Part shown: in pieces, positions 25,170-36,100 of the stretch
Layout: the number at the start of each line of letters is the position of its first letter
Position numbering within the stretch: position 1 is the stretch's first letter
Program-made: the position numbers and the translations under genes
The notes under the pieces: generated by a model
Database searches by the model: none
Seen by the model: the letters and a program-made list of their open reading frames with translations, nothing else
Told to the model about the DNA's origin: nothing
Assembly (NCBI GenBank): GCA_963764345.1
Contig: CAVXSF010000033.1
Span: 1-64,000 of the forward strand
Direction: 5' to 3'
From: DASQZK01 sp963764345
GTDB taxonomy: Bacteria; Bacteroidota; Bacteroidia; Bacteroidales; GCA-2748055
Length of the DNA: 64,000 bases

Positions 25170-26150
25170 TTAAAATTCAACATGTCTGAAAACAAATTCC
25201 TGATCGGGGGTAGTTTTGTATTGCCGCAGATAAGGTGACCAAGTTTTCACCGAGATAATGGAATCGGCTGTGTTAATAAAAACTTCTCTGAGAAAACCGT
25301 CACCCCCGTGTTCTGTACCCTGAACCCCGCACTGGTAATTGGCCAGCATCTGGTAAACAGGGTTCCCGTGGATTCCAATACTGACCAATCTTCCCGTCCC
25401 GCTGTTTACCACATGACCACTGAAAACAAGAAGTACATCCGGATATTTGCCAACGAGTTTCTGCCACATCTGCTCCCCGTTATTCACGTCTCCCTTCAGG
25501 GTATCTTTTCCAATAGGATAGTCCTGCGGCAAGCCTGAGTGCCCGGGTTTAGAACCCATGCGTGAATTGTCAGAGTAAAGGTAGGCATGAGTATTGATGA
25601 TCACTTTATATCCCGGGTGATTTTCAATAACCTTACCGGCCCATTCAAGTACTTTTGTTCTCGGACCAAACTCAAGGGACAGGATGAGCCATTTATAGCC
25701 GCCGGCCTTAAAAGTATGCCAGGTATTATCCATTTTTCCCTTTTCAAAGACGCCCCCAAAGGTGGGTTGTTTGCTATACTTGCTATACGGAAGAAACTGG
25801 TTCATCAGGTCGGTATTTCTGGAATTTGTCCTGCCACTATCACCCATATCGTGATTTCCGTCAACGAAGGTAAAAGGGACTTTGCCATCCATCAGACTGA
25901 ATGCCCCGGCCGCGATTTTCCATTCACCCGGCGTATTATGATCCGTGATGTCGCCCTGCTGGAGTACGAACGTAATATCCCCGGCATGGTCTGCGATCCA
26001 TGAAGTCTGAGAACGGAAAATCTCCGGGTAACGGTCTGTATAGCACTGTGTATCGGGAAGCAGGACAAGCATAAAAGTTTTATTCTTCCCGGAGCAGGAA
26101 GACAAGCTGCTTACAATCAATAGAAAGCAAAATTTCTGAAATGCCTTCAT
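25170..26150 (-). CDS. Calcineurin-like metallophosphoesterase lipoprotein
   Basis: 326 residues. Lipoprotein signal LIVSSLSSCSGKNK (Cys19). Metallophosphatase motifs are visible: LPDTQCYTDRYPE (D-x-Q variant), LQQGDITDH (GDxxD), VDGNHDMGD (GNHD), NTHAYLY and SGHVVNSG (GH). These bind two metals and hydrolyse phosphate esters or diesters. It lies between DUF4838 and the beta-helix glycosidase in the enzyme series and is probably periplasmic or surface-bound. It might remove phosphate from a phosphorylated glycan; that is inference from context only. Confidence 0.85.
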   Translation of the reverse strand: MKAFQKFCFLLIVSSLSSCSGKNKTFMLVLLPDTQCYTDRYPEIFRSQTSWIADHAGDITFVLQQGDITDHNTPGEWKIAAGAFSLMDGKVPFTFVDGNHDMGDSGRTNSRNTDLMNQFLPYSKYSKQPTFGGVFEKGKMDNTWHTFKAGGYKWLILSLEFGPRTKVLEWAGKVIENHPGYKVIINTHAYLYSDNSRMGSKPGHSGLPQDYPIGKDTLKGDVNNGEQMWQKLVGKYPDVLLVFSGHVVNSGTGRLVSIGIHGNPVYQMLANYQCGVQGTEHGGDGFLREVFINTADSIISVKTWSPYLRQYKTTPDQEFVFRHVEF

Positions 26151-26177
26151 TTAGACAATTTTAAGGTATAGAGTATT

Positions 26178-28014
26178 TTATATTTCATAATGTTTTTCAA
26201 GATAGGAAATATCCTCCTTTTCATCATATATCAGGAGACCTTCATCGCGGTGATGGGACTGAAAAGTTCTCAGATCGTCCAGTAGTTTAATCATCCTGTC
26301 TTCGGGTGCCTTTTCCGCTCTTGCCTCCTGGATTCTGAAGTCCAACTGAGCATACCTGAGCATCAGCATCAGGCCGGAGAAATTACCAGAAGCCTCAGGA
26401 TCTGGCATCTGATTGTGCTTTTCGCAACTCTTCTTCCACAATCCCTGTTCTCTTTTCAGCCTCCTGAATCACGCTGGCCGGTTTAAGTGAAGAATTGCGG
26501 ATATTGCCAAAAAAACGTACCGTTTGCTCCAGAAGGCTATAGGCTGTCCTGGCCTGCTCCCATCCCGTATCGTATCTTCCCCTGCAAAACACCGTGATCA
26601 GTGAATCGACATTTGTCCAGGGATCCCATTCCAGCTTTCCAAGTATAAAATGGTTCAATTCATAAGTGAACCAGTCTCCCGGCTCTGCATAGCATGAAAT
26701 GCCCTGCAGGGGAAGTTTAGCATACCAGATGAGATCTGCCTGCATATAATGCGGGATAATGTTTGGGAGTGATTTCCATGCGTACTTGCGATAGTATGTA
26801 TAGATACCGATATCACCCCCGAACGTCTCCCTCCATCTCAGGATGGCAGCGGCATAGAGTCTGTTCTCTGCCGAAAGGGTATCAAAAATCTGTTTTTCAA
26901 AGTTTTGATTGATCGGGCAGATATCCACCATGATGTCCCGGTTTAATGCAGCGGGTTCAAGGGTCTTTGCAAAGGCAATGGTTTCCAGCCTAACAGCAGA
27001 TCTGCTTTCCGCAAGGGCTTTCCTTACCTTTTCCAGGAATGCGGCCTGCAATGCCGGCGGCGTTAAAGAATCTACTCTCTCAACAAGGCTCCAGCGGGCA
27101 ACATCGGGAGGCCAGAGGTCAAAAATATCAATTTCAGGATGGCTGCTAACATAAGACAGGAAATTATCATTGAAGAAACTTACAGCCTCAGGATTATCCG
27201 TATTGAATACCACATTCTCTGCTTCCGAAGGCCGGCCATTTTTATCTTTCCCGAACCAGCCGGGATGATCCTTGAAAATTTTTCCCCCGTTCATGCCGGC
27301 ATTTAAAAAATTCTGGTAACCATGCTGTCCGACTTCTATAACGATCCCCCTTTTTTGTATTTCAGGTATGAGGCTTCTGTAATTATCCCACATCGTCCTT
27401 CCCTTATGGTGCATATTCATCGGCACCATGAGGGTATTCAGCCTGTTCTTGGCCATCCAGTCGATCATTTTATTCAAGGATGCAGTATCGGTGGTTTTTC
27501 CTTCAGCCACGTCCAGTTTCCGGTATGTAAAAACAGGATGCCTCCTGACGGATATATTTGCAGGAAAAGACAGGTTGGCAGCCCTGGGGATGATCTCGGC
27601 ACGTCCGTCATAGAAATGAAAATCCGGAGCAAGCCAATGGCATCCGCACATTTCAAGAAAATCGTATACTGCATACAGGACAGACCGGTCAGAATTCCCG
27701 GCAAGGGTGATATTACGGGAACCGGAAATAATGGAATAAGAATCTCCGGAGAGTGAACTGTCATATACAAGAGAAATGACAGGTCCCAAAATGTCTTTGA
27801 TGTCAGTATTTAACTTAAATGTCGCTCCTGTAATCTGACCAAGGTATTTCGCAAGTTCATCTGCTGCAAAAATCTGTGATTCCGAACGAGGTGAATTCAG
27901 AACAATTGAAAATGGGGTTTTCCCGTTCCCGGCAAGCCGGATTTCTCCCCTGTCAAGGCTGCAAGCCTGAATGACCAGAAGACAGATAAAAATGATGAAC
28001 GGCGTTATCCTCAT
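26178..28014 (-). CDS. DUF4838 glycosidase-like lipoprotein with a frameshift near its C-terminus
   Basis: The main frame (28014-26395) gives 539 residues. Lipobox-like LLVIQACSLD, then an alpha-glucuronidase N-terminal-like (GH67 N-terminal/GH20b-like) domain with SRSESQIFAADELAKYLGQITGA-type residues, and DUF4838 with RRHPVFTYRKLDV and IDFDLWPPDVARW-type motifs. A second frame, 26441-26178, continues the natural protein (DPEASGNFSGLMLMLRYAQLDF...). Dropping one base near 26403 joins the two into about 611 residues. DUF4838 proteins are putative glycoside hydrolases of polysaccharide loci with unassigned activity. The loss of ~80 C-terminal residues may be a sequence error. Confidence 0.78.
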
Positions 28015-28268
28015 CTTGTGCTACATTTTTACAAGCCGGCAATAATTTTTGCCTGTGCCTGACGATTTACTTACTGATGGATCCATGTTACGCCGGATAA
28101 ATGAAATTTTTAACTTTACCCGGCTCTGCCTGCTTCTTCCAATCAACTCATACAGGCCTCTCCTTTCCTGTCATCTGTCCATCCTTCTTTTCGACGGTGA
28201 TCGTCCCGGCCGAAAACCCCGGAAACTCCCATCCATTGGATGGTTTTGGAACCACTGCCACACCCCTC

Positions 28269-30203
28269 CTATTGACTTATCGCATCCTGAACCCAGGTAA
28301 GTCTCCAGGTTCCGGGTGTTCTTCCCCCAGCTTCAAAGTAGGGAAGAAATTCTATTTCACCGTTATTCCCTGTCTTCAGGATATACCGTGTGCCCTGAAA
28401 TTTCCCTTCCGTTTTAACCGGGATGAAAAGAGCTTCCGGGCCGCTACCTGACAGCGGGATCACTTTTTCCCTGTTTTCACCGTCAATCAAACCGTTTGTA
28501 GCATAAACCAGAGGTCCTCTGCTAAGAGAAAACCAGTCAACCCTGTAAATATCCTTCCTGCTTTGTGGTATAAGGGCAAACTCAGACCTGTGATGGACCT
28601 TCAGTCTGAAAGGGAAGGACAGTTCAATTTGGTCGTTCTTTTTCCAGACCCTGCTGATTTTGAAATATTCTCCGCTTCCGGCAATGGCTGTATCCGGGAT
28701 TTTCCCGTTGATCCTGACTGAGACAGTATCTGCCCAATCGGGGATCCTGAGGAAAAGCGGGAAGGAACTACTTTTTTCGGGTGACACCGTAATACGTATA
28801 TTCCCGTCAAAGGGGTACATGGTTTGCTGACTGATACTTACCCTGGTATTTTCAAGCATGATATCGGCGCTGCTCTCTGTGTACAGGTTGCAGGATATCC
28901 CATTCTCTCTCAAGCCATAAATCGATCCGGCTACATCTTCAAGGGCCATGGCACCACTCGAAGGGCAGCAATCATTGAAATTAGCGGCATGTCTTCGACC
29001 GTTGACAAACGAATGATAACACCAGTTCACGCCATCGGGATAAGCGGCTCCGGAAAGTGCGTTAAAGGCCGTTTTTTCGATCTCCTGGGCGTAACAGGCG
29101 GATCCGGTCAGACTTAGGAGCTCCCTGTTCAGCTGGATCCAGGCCATGGAACTGCAGGTTTCCGTGAAGCCGTACGGGCTCCAGAATCCGGCCTTGTCAA
29201 AACATTCATAAAAATTACCAATTCCTCCCCAAGGCCCGCCACATATGGTCAGATGATCGTTGAGGATTTCTTTCCAGGCATTCTCCACGGCTTTTAAGTA
29301 GGTAAGGTCGCCTGTGACAGCAACCAGGTCAGCTATAGCCTTCAGATTCCATATCACCTGGTATGCCTTGCCTTCACCCACCGTTGACATATCCCGGTTA
29401 TGAAGCGCCGCAGGAATAAGCATTAAACCTTCCTTCTCATTCATTTCTTTGAGGATGAGTTTTGCGAAACTGAGATACCTCTCATCGCGGGTAAGCTTAT
29501 ATAATTCCACTACCGGGTCAAGGATGATGGTCGAAGAAATACCCTCCCGGGTTCCATAGTCTGTAATATTTTGTCTGCCGTCTCCAAACGTCTTGAGAAA
29601 CAGTTCGCCTATCTTTTTCGCTGCATCCGAATAAACAGGATCAGGGTAAAAATGATTCACCTCGAGCAGACCCAGAACCATGTAGCTCTGATCCCATACA
29701 TCCCAGGAGTGTTTGTGTGAAACCTTACTGTTGGTAAACCTGACTCCTGGTGAATAGGTACCGAGGTACCCGTCAGGTTCCTGGTTGTCGACAAGGTAAC
29801 CGGCTGTCTTAAGCAATAACGACTTCAGACCCGGATCATTTGTGCGGGCAACAGCCAGGGCAGTTGCGTACATCCATTTCCCGGCATGTTCACCATACCA
29901 GTCCGTCTTATTATGGTTCAGCCTTGCTTCCTTACTGAACATCGAAATGAGTTCACCGTCGTTCCAATTTGGTAATTGCATCAGCCTGCCGGTTTCGCTT
30001 TGATGAAGTTCTTCTCCAAGGAATCCGCCAACAGTAATGTTTTCTGGAGAGATGAATTCAATACCGGCCAGGGTATCTGTTACAACCTTCTGCCCTGACA
30101 CCCTCGGGTCGGAGATCATTGCCAAAAGAAGGACTAAGAGAATTCCTTCTGCCAATGTCTTACCCGTGGTACCCCCGAAAATAGATCTTACACTTCGTTT
30201 CAT
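28269..30203 (-). CDS. GH127 beta-L-arabinofuranosidase-type enzyme (DUF1680)
   Basis: 644 residues with an N-terminal signal region ending RVSGQ. The (alpha/alpha)6 barrel shows GEHAGKWMYATALAVART, QEPDGYLGTYSPGVRF and FYECFDKAGFWSPYGFTETCSSMAWIQLN. The zinc-binding catalytic region is ETCSSM with NDCCPSSGAMALEDV, matching the Glu/Cys cluster of GH127, in which a cysteine is the nucleophile. C-terminal beta-sandwiches follow (LFLRIPDWADTVSVRING). GH127 removes beta-L-arabinofuranose; related families (GH137, GH142, GH146) have the same fold and are possible. It lies just downstream of the DUF1735 gene across a hairpin at 30239-30274. Confidence 0.85.
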   Translation of the reverse strand: MKRSVRSIFGGTTGKTLAEGILLVLLLAMISDPRVSGQKVVTDTLAGIEFISPENITVGGFLGEELHQSETGRLMQLPNWNDGELISMFSKEARLNHNKTDWYGEHAGKWMYATALAVARTNDPGLKSLLLKTAGYLVDNQEPDGYLGTYSPGVRFTNSKVSHKHSWDVWDQSYMVLGLLEVNHFYPDPVYSDAAKKIGELFLKTFGDGRQNITDYGTREGISSTIILDPVVELYKLTRDERYLSFAKLILKEMNEKEGLMLIPAALHNRDMSTVGEGKAYQVIWNLKAIADLVAVTGDLTYLKAVENAWKEILNDHLTICGGPWGGIGNFYECFDKAGFWSPYGFTETCSSMAWIQLNRELLSLTGSACYAQEIEKTAFNALSGAAYPDGVNWCYHSFVNGRRHAANFNDCCPSSGAMALEDVAGSIYGLRENGISCNLYTESSADIMLENTRVSISQQTMYPFDGNIRITVSPEKSSSFPLFLRIPDWADTVSVRINGKIPDTAIAGSGEYFKISRVWKKNDQIELSFPFRLKVHHRSEFALIPQSRKDIYRVDWFSLSRGPLVYATNGLIDGENREKVIPLSGSGPEALFIPVKTEGKFQGTRYILKTGNNGEIEFLPYFEAGGRTPGTWRLTWVQDAISQ

Positions 30204-30238
30204 GATGGCTGTTTAATTAAGTTAACCAGGTATTCCGG

Positions 30239-30274
30239 TTCCGGAATGTTTTTCTGTATGATAACATTCCGGAA
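30239..30274 (-). terminator. Perfect 12-bp stem-loop between DUF1735 and GH127 genes
   Basis: TTCCGGAATGTT (30239-30250) and AACATTCCGGAA (30263-30274) are exact complements with a 12-base loop. It lies between the stop of the SusCD/DUF1735 series and the start of the GH127 gene. It may partly terminate or process the transcript, so that binding and transport genes are made in larger amounts than enzymes. It resembles the CCGGAA-containing hairpin at 18283-18329. Confidence 0.6.
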
Positions 30275-30346
30275 GGCAAATGGATTAACCTGACGAAATA
30301 TCATGTAAGGATAAAGCAGACCTCATGTAAAAGGTATGGCCGAAAT

Positions 30347-31369
30347 TCAACGGCTGCCACCGGAGAGAACCTCCGGCAGGAATTCCTCATAGGCCATTCC
30401 CCTGTCCCTGAATACCAGGGTGTCGAAGACCTGGTGGTTATAAATCCCTACCCTGTATTTATAATTCAGATAAATAACATCCCTCGGGCGTCCGCCCCAG
30501 GTATCCCCTCCGGGAACATAACTGCCGGAAACACTCTGTGCAATTTTATATTTCGAAGAAGCATCTGATTCCACGATAGCATTCCCTGAGGAAGGGTCGA
30601 TAATTATATTGAAGGCAAAACCGGCCCCGGTGTTGCCCCCTATAAAATCAGTTGTGACGGTATACCGGGCAGAAGTAGACAGGTGTACCACCTCATCCTG
30701 TTCAACATATTGATGATGATAGGTTGTCGTATCCGTATTATGGCCAAAGGCATCCTGTCCGTAGTCGACACCTCGTCTGAGGTAAGCCCCGTGATATTCA
30801 TTGACATATTTTATCATGTAGAGTGTAAAGTCCTTGGCCGGATTACCGGCATCCCAGTCGGACACTACGCGTTTGTCAGGATTCCCGACCGTCGGCACTC
30901 CGCTCAGGATCGAATCGGCGTTGGTATATGTGATCCTGAGGGGCACTACGTAGTGATCCCCGCTGGCAAGACTGTCGGCGAGAAAATCATTGGTTAACTG
31001 CACCAGAATATACCCTGAAAAAGAACCAGAAGGAATGGTAACTTCGCCAACCGGGTCGAGGGTATAATACGAGGATGGCAGTGCTTTAACATCATTGCCA
31101 AGGCTGTCACACAGGCTTTCGTCAACTTCATATCCCACTTTCCAGTTTTTGGTATTGTGATACAGGCCGCCTATCGAAACGCCAATATGGAATTTAAGCT
31201 CCTTATCGAGTGAATTATCGATATCGTCGTTACCCAGGGAAAGGGTACGTACCGGAAACTGGACGGGAAAATAAACCGCATTATAGTTAAAATCAGGAAA
31301 GTCTTGATGCTTGTTTTCGCAGGCAATGAGACCTGAGATCATTAACAATAAAATTAATGCCTTTTTCAT
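30347..31369 (-). CDS. DUF1735-type surface glycan-binding lipoprotein
   Basis: 340 residues. Lipoprotein signal LMISGLIACENKHQ (Cys17). The N-terminal half has the DUF1735 pattern (AVYFPVQFPVRTLSLGNDDIDNSLD...FHIGVSIGGLYHNTKNWKVGYEVDE...SSYYTLDPVGEVTIPSGSFSGYILVQLTNDF...HYVVPLRITYTNAD). The C-terminal half (YHGAYLRRGVDYGQD...YKYRVGIYNHQVFDTLVFRDRGMAYEEF) is probably DUF5627. Such proteins are cell-surface glycan-binding partners encoded right after SusD genes, as here. It has no catalytic role. Confidence 0.82.
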   Translation of the reverse strand: MKKALILLLMISGLIACENKHQDFPDFNYNAVYFPVQFPVRTLSLGNDDIDNSLDKELKFHIGVSIGGLYHNTKNWKVGYEVDESLCDSLGNDVKALPSSYYTLDPVGEVTIPSGSFSGYILVQLTNDFLADSLASGDHYVVPLRITYTNADSILSGVPTVGNPDKRVVSDWDAGNPAKDFTLYMIKYVNEYHGAYLRRGVDYGQDAFGHNTDTTTYHHQYVEQDEVVHLSTSARYTVTTDFIGGNTGAGFAFNIIIDPSSGNAIVESDASSKYKIAQSVSGSYVPGGDTWGGRPRDVIYLNYKYRVGIYNHQVFDTLVFRDRGMAYEEFLPEVLSGGSR

Positions 31370-31455
31370 CTTCTGGTATTTTTATCAATTGTCTGTTTCA
31401 ATTCTTTTATTTTTGTCTTATAAACACGCCCGGCAGGGAATCTGCCACCCTCCGG

Positions 31456-33159
31456 TTACCAGCCCATATTCTGAACCAGGCTATACTTCAGGGTTTCATT
31501 ATAGGGTACCGGTCCGTATATCATATAATCGCTATAATTCCTGCTTTCAAGTAATTGCTTCTGATAAGGGGTCTGGCTGCTAAAGTTGATATACATGGCA
31601 TTCACAGGAGCTTCCATCACTGTGGTAAGATCCCACCTGCGGATATCCCAGAACCTGAAACCTTCGAAACACAGTTCAATCCGCCGTTCATTTCTGACCA
31701 ACGTTCTGAAATCATCTTTAGTTGCTGTCATGGAATTCAGGTAAGTATCTGAACCCATATCAGGTAAGCCTCCTCTCACCCGTATTGCGCTGATGATCTG
31801 CCGTGCGGTAAAGCCATAGCCCATAGGGTCAGCATCGGGTCCCCAGGCTTCATTCGCTGCTTCGGCATAGTTCAGGAAAACTTCGGTAAACCTGAAGTAG
31901 GTCACAAAATGTTCTGCCTGGGTAACATTGCCGGGAGCAAGATTAACCTTTGAATCCAGTAAAAACTTTTTAAGATAATAGCCTGAGCGGGTTGAAGTCA
32001 CGGTTTTTGCGATACCATCAGACGGTGAACTGACATCGGTACGGATCGTGTCTTTGATTACATTCCCATTGTATACGACGTATGCTGTAAGCCGGGGATC
32101 TCTGTCAAGGTATGGATTGGAAGGATCATAACCACTTGATCCATCTGTTATGGGCATGCCGTTTCTCATCGGAAAGACATCCACCAGGTCCTGGGTTGGG
32201 TTGATCCTGCCCTTTCCGAATTTTGAGGGTGGATAATTATCCATTTCCAAGTCGTTGCTGTTGCTCCAGGCATTTTTCCATATAATTTCCGGATCCTGGT
32301 AATTCTTGTAAAATAGAAGTCCTGTTGGTGATATAGCTGAAATACCACCGTTATCCCGGATGATTTCACCGGCAGCCTCAGCTGCTGTTTGCCAGTCGAG
32401 ATATCCGTATGCCGGGCTGGCTGCATACAAAGTCACCCTTGATTTTAATGCGAGAGCAGCCAGTCCCGACATACGGTTCTGGTTCCTTGCGCCGAGTGTG
32501 CTGTTATACACCTGGTCGTTCGGGATATCTTTATAGGTATTAGGCAGGTACTTCACTGCGGTATCGATATCCGAGAGTATCTGATCGACACAGGCGGCAT
32601 ATGTACCTCTTGGAATCATGAAATCCGAGTTCCTGGTCAGCACGGTGGTTACGACAGGAAATCCGAGCAAGGACCCTCCCGCCGACATCCCGGCATGATT
32701 CTGCAGGATTTGGAACATCCACCATGCTCTGAGGCCATAAGCCTCACCGCGGAGTCGTTTCATCAAATTGGCATTTGCCGTTGCGTTCTCCCAGGACCAT
32801 TGTACCTGGTCCATTTTCTGAAGAAAGGAGTTAATATAGAAAATTTCATGATAGGCTGCGGACCATTTTTCAATCGGATTAAAAGAGGACCTCCATTCAC
32901 CTGTTGCCATTCTGCGTGAGGGCGAATTTTTATCGTTCGTCACAGCGTCATCGCTGGCGACGGCTTCCTTCAAAGCAGCCGAATCAGAAGGCATATCGTA
33001 ATATGCATGGAGTAGTAAGCCTTCGAAAAATGACGGATCATTCAGCATCTCGTCCTCGGTTAGCCGGTTATCCAGTCCGGGAGCAAGATATTTTTCACAG
33101 GACATTAATCCGGATCCCAAAATGACGACAACTAAAACCAGTTGAATGTATTTTTTCAT
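31456..33159 (-). CDS. SusD/RagB-family outer-membrane lipoprotein (pair 2)
   Basis: 567 residues. Lipobox GSGLMSCEKYLAPG (Cys21). SusD features: LTEDEMLNDPSFFEGLLLHAYYDMP near the start, TPR-like helices (RGEAYGLRAWWMFQILQNH), NRMSGLAALALKSRVTLYAASPAYG, and a C-terminal RNERRIELCFEGFRFWDIRRW. It caps the barrel of the SusC encoded 18 bases upstream (33178-36204) and binds oligosaccharide at the surface. Confidence 0.93.
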   Translation of the reverse strand: MKKYIQLVLVVVILGSGLMSCEKYLAPGLDNRLTEDEMLNDPSFFEGLLLHAYYDMPSDSAALKEAVASDDAVTNDKNSPSRRMATGEWRSSFNPIEKWSAAYHEIFYINSFLQKMDQVQWSWENATANANLMKRLRGEAYGLRAWWMFQILQNHAGMSAGGSLLGFPVVTTVLTRNSDFMIPRGTYAACVDQILSDIDTAVKYLPNTYKDIPNDQVYNSTLGARNQNRMSGLAALALKSRVTLYAASPAYGYLDWQTAAEAAGEIIRDNGGISAISPTGLLFYKNYQDPEIIWKNAWSNSNDLEMDNYPPSKFGKGRINPTQDLVDVFPMRNGMPITDGSSGYDPSNPYLDRDPRLTAYVVYNGNVIKDTIRTDVSSPSDGIAKTVTSTRSGYYLKKFLLDSKVNLAPGNVTQAEHFVTYFRFTEVFLNYAEAANEAWGPDADPMGYGFTARQIISAIRVRGGLPDMGSDTYLNSMTATKDDFRTLVRNERRIELCFEGFRFWDIRRWDLTTVMEAPVNAMYINFSSQTPYQKQLLESRNYSDYMIYGPVPYNETLKYSLVQNMGW

Positions 33160-33177
33160 GTCGTAAGACTTTAAAAT

Positions 33178-36100
33178 TTAAAATGAGACATTTATACCGG
33201 CGGCAAAGGTTCTGAACTGGGGTTCGGTACCGATATTCAGTTCCCGTTTTTCCCTGATCTTCGAGATGGTCAGCAGGTTACTCCCCCGCACGTAAATCTG
33301 CATGCTTTTCATAAAATTGTTCATGGCTATCTTATCTGGAAGGTTCACGGAGAGTTGTACCCTCTGAAGCGTAAACCAGTTATTCTTATCGAGCCAGAAA
33401 GTTGAATTCCTGAAATTATTGGCATTATTTACCGATGAAAGCCTGGGATATGTGGCGGTCTCGGCGGTTTGAGGTGTCCAACTGTTCAGAACCAGGTCGG
33501 AGTATTTCCTCTCCCCGTAAACCCAGTAATAGGCATTGTTGAATATTGTACTCTGGTCTGCCTGTCCTGTTCCCAGCACAAAGAGGTCGAAAATCCCGTA
33601 TGAGAGGTTCATGTGAAATGCATATTGTACTCTGGGAGAATTGTAGCCTATGACTTTCACATCAGTGACATCGATGATCCCGTCATTATTAAGGTCCTTG
33701 TACTTGATATCCCCAGGCTGCACTACCCCAAAGGTTTGAACGGCGTGAGAGTCAATGTCTTGCTGATCTTTAAACAAACCTTCAGCCACATACCCGAAAA
33801 TAGCGTCCGTCGGCTTGCCAGTATGTCGCAGGTAGTCATAGGGGTAATCCGGTTCGTCAAGTTGCAGGACTTTTGGAACAGACCAAACGATGTTGGATCC
33901 GACTGAAAGGTTAAAATCATGAAATGAGGCATGATAGGTAATTCCAAATTCAATGCCCTGATTAAGATGGCTGTTATAGTTTTCGTAAGGCAGGGTATTA
34001 TCCACATCATTTGTCCTCTGTATGGTATCTCCTACAAAGACAGGGTAAAAACTGTTCCGGGTGGTAATTTCATCATACAGCCGGCTTCTGAAGAATGTGG
34101 CTTCCAGCGAAAGTGAACGGTTCAGTATCAGTGCGTCGAAACCCGCCGAGAGTTCTTCTCTCTTTATCCAGGTGATATCAGGATTTCCGATATTACCAAA
34201 ATACCTCACCTGGTTTGATGCCACACCATTATCATAAACGAATGTATTGCCCTGGGAAAAAGTGGTCTGATAAAGATAATAGTCAGCGATGTTCTGGTCG
34301 GTATGGATGATTCCCCAGTCCACCCTGAGTTTCAGGTAATCAAAGATTCCGGCGGGCATAAAGTTTTCATCACTTATAATCCAGGCCATACCGGCTGCCG
34401 GAGAGAAGGCATATTTGTTCTCTGATGCGAACCGGGGGGACCCTGCCATGACACCTCCCACCTGCGCAATATATTTCTGCTTGAAACTGTAGTTTCCTTC
34501 TGCCCCGAAATGCAGATCCCGCATCGGGTGGATCTGCCCATCGAGCTGTAGCTGCTGTCGGTAAGCAACGGCGATGGCGTTTATTTCATGATCTGTATTG
34601 AAAACGCGATGATAATTCAATGTGCCGAATAGACCTATTCTCCGGTAAAAATTAGGGTTAATCAGTGATTCACTGCTGGGATGGTCGTATTGCCCTATTT
34701 TCTGGTACCCTATACTGTCGCCCTGAGAACCTGCCAGAACTACGGGGTGGTATACTTCGTACTTATTTAATAGCTGAGTTTCATAGTAATTGTGTACATC
34801 GAATGTCAGGTAACCTTTCGCAGTCAGACCTTCGGTAATGAAATTCAGGTCTAAATCCAGTCCCGTATTAATCTGCAGGGTCCTGTCCAGTGTGTTCCGG
34901 TAACCAGCGAGATCCAAATCACCATAGATGTTATCCTGGTAGATGTTTGATCCGCCGAGCACATATTTACCGTTGATCAGGGTGGCAGAGGCAAGAAGTG
35001 CGGAATCACTGACCGGGATTAAAACCGGTGCCTGATTGGGCAGAAAGGTGGAGGAATTTTTCCAGAAGTCACCGTTTTTCAGGTTTTTATTCAACTGAAA
35101 TATAGCCACTCCGTCGGCTCTCATAGTGATATAATCATTGATCTTGTAATTGGCATTGCCTCTGAGATTAATCTGGTCAGTCCTGCCTTCCTTGCCGAGG
35201 GAAATCAGGCTGTTCTGCCGGTTCCATCCCATATAGACATAATACTGAGCAGCATCATTGCCTCCGGAAGCTTCTGCTATCAGGTTATAGAATGACTTAA
35301 AATTGCGGAGGTATTCCGAGTTATAATAACTTTCGTCGGGGTAAAGCACGTTATTGACTTTGTTTCGTGTATTCGCAATGGTGAGGCTGTCGTACTGCGG
35401 CAGTCTGCCGTCATTGGAAAGAGCCTCGTTATAAAGGGTCATGTAGTCTGCAGCGCCCAGGTATTTTGGATAACTCACAGGACTCATCACCCCTGTTTCC
35501 ATTCTTACGGTCATTTTGCTTTTATAAGCCTCGCCTCTCTTGGTTGTGAATAAAATGACCGGCTGACCGGCACGGGCACCGTAAAGCAGGCGCGACACAG
35601 GGTCTTTGAGAACGGTGATCTGGCTGATCTCCTGGAGATTCAGTGATGTTACGGGCCTGGGGATTCCATCCACCACCAACAATGCTGCTCCCATACCATA
35701 TACATTAGTACTGTCGAAAAGACCGGGTATTCTGCCATTCAAAGCCGAATAGATATTCTGATTCGCATCATATTTAAGGATCTCTTCCGGATTAAGCACG
35801 GTTACGGCACCTGTAAGGTAACGTTGCTTTATTGTTCCGAAGGGTATATTAACATTATCCCGGTCGCTTAACAGGTAGGGTTGTTTATCGATGGCTATTT
35901 CAGCCGGAAGGTCGCTGTTAACGCTTTTTATCAGGTGGCTGGCATAGCCGTCGGCTTCGATAAGTACCGGGCTGCCTTTGGAAACGGTTATGGAAAAGGT
36001 ACCATCGGCAGCTGACCTTGCAACCCGGGCACCCTCATTGCCATAAATATATGCATTTTCAACAGGGTTTCCTTCCTGATCAACAATCTTCGAGGATAGG

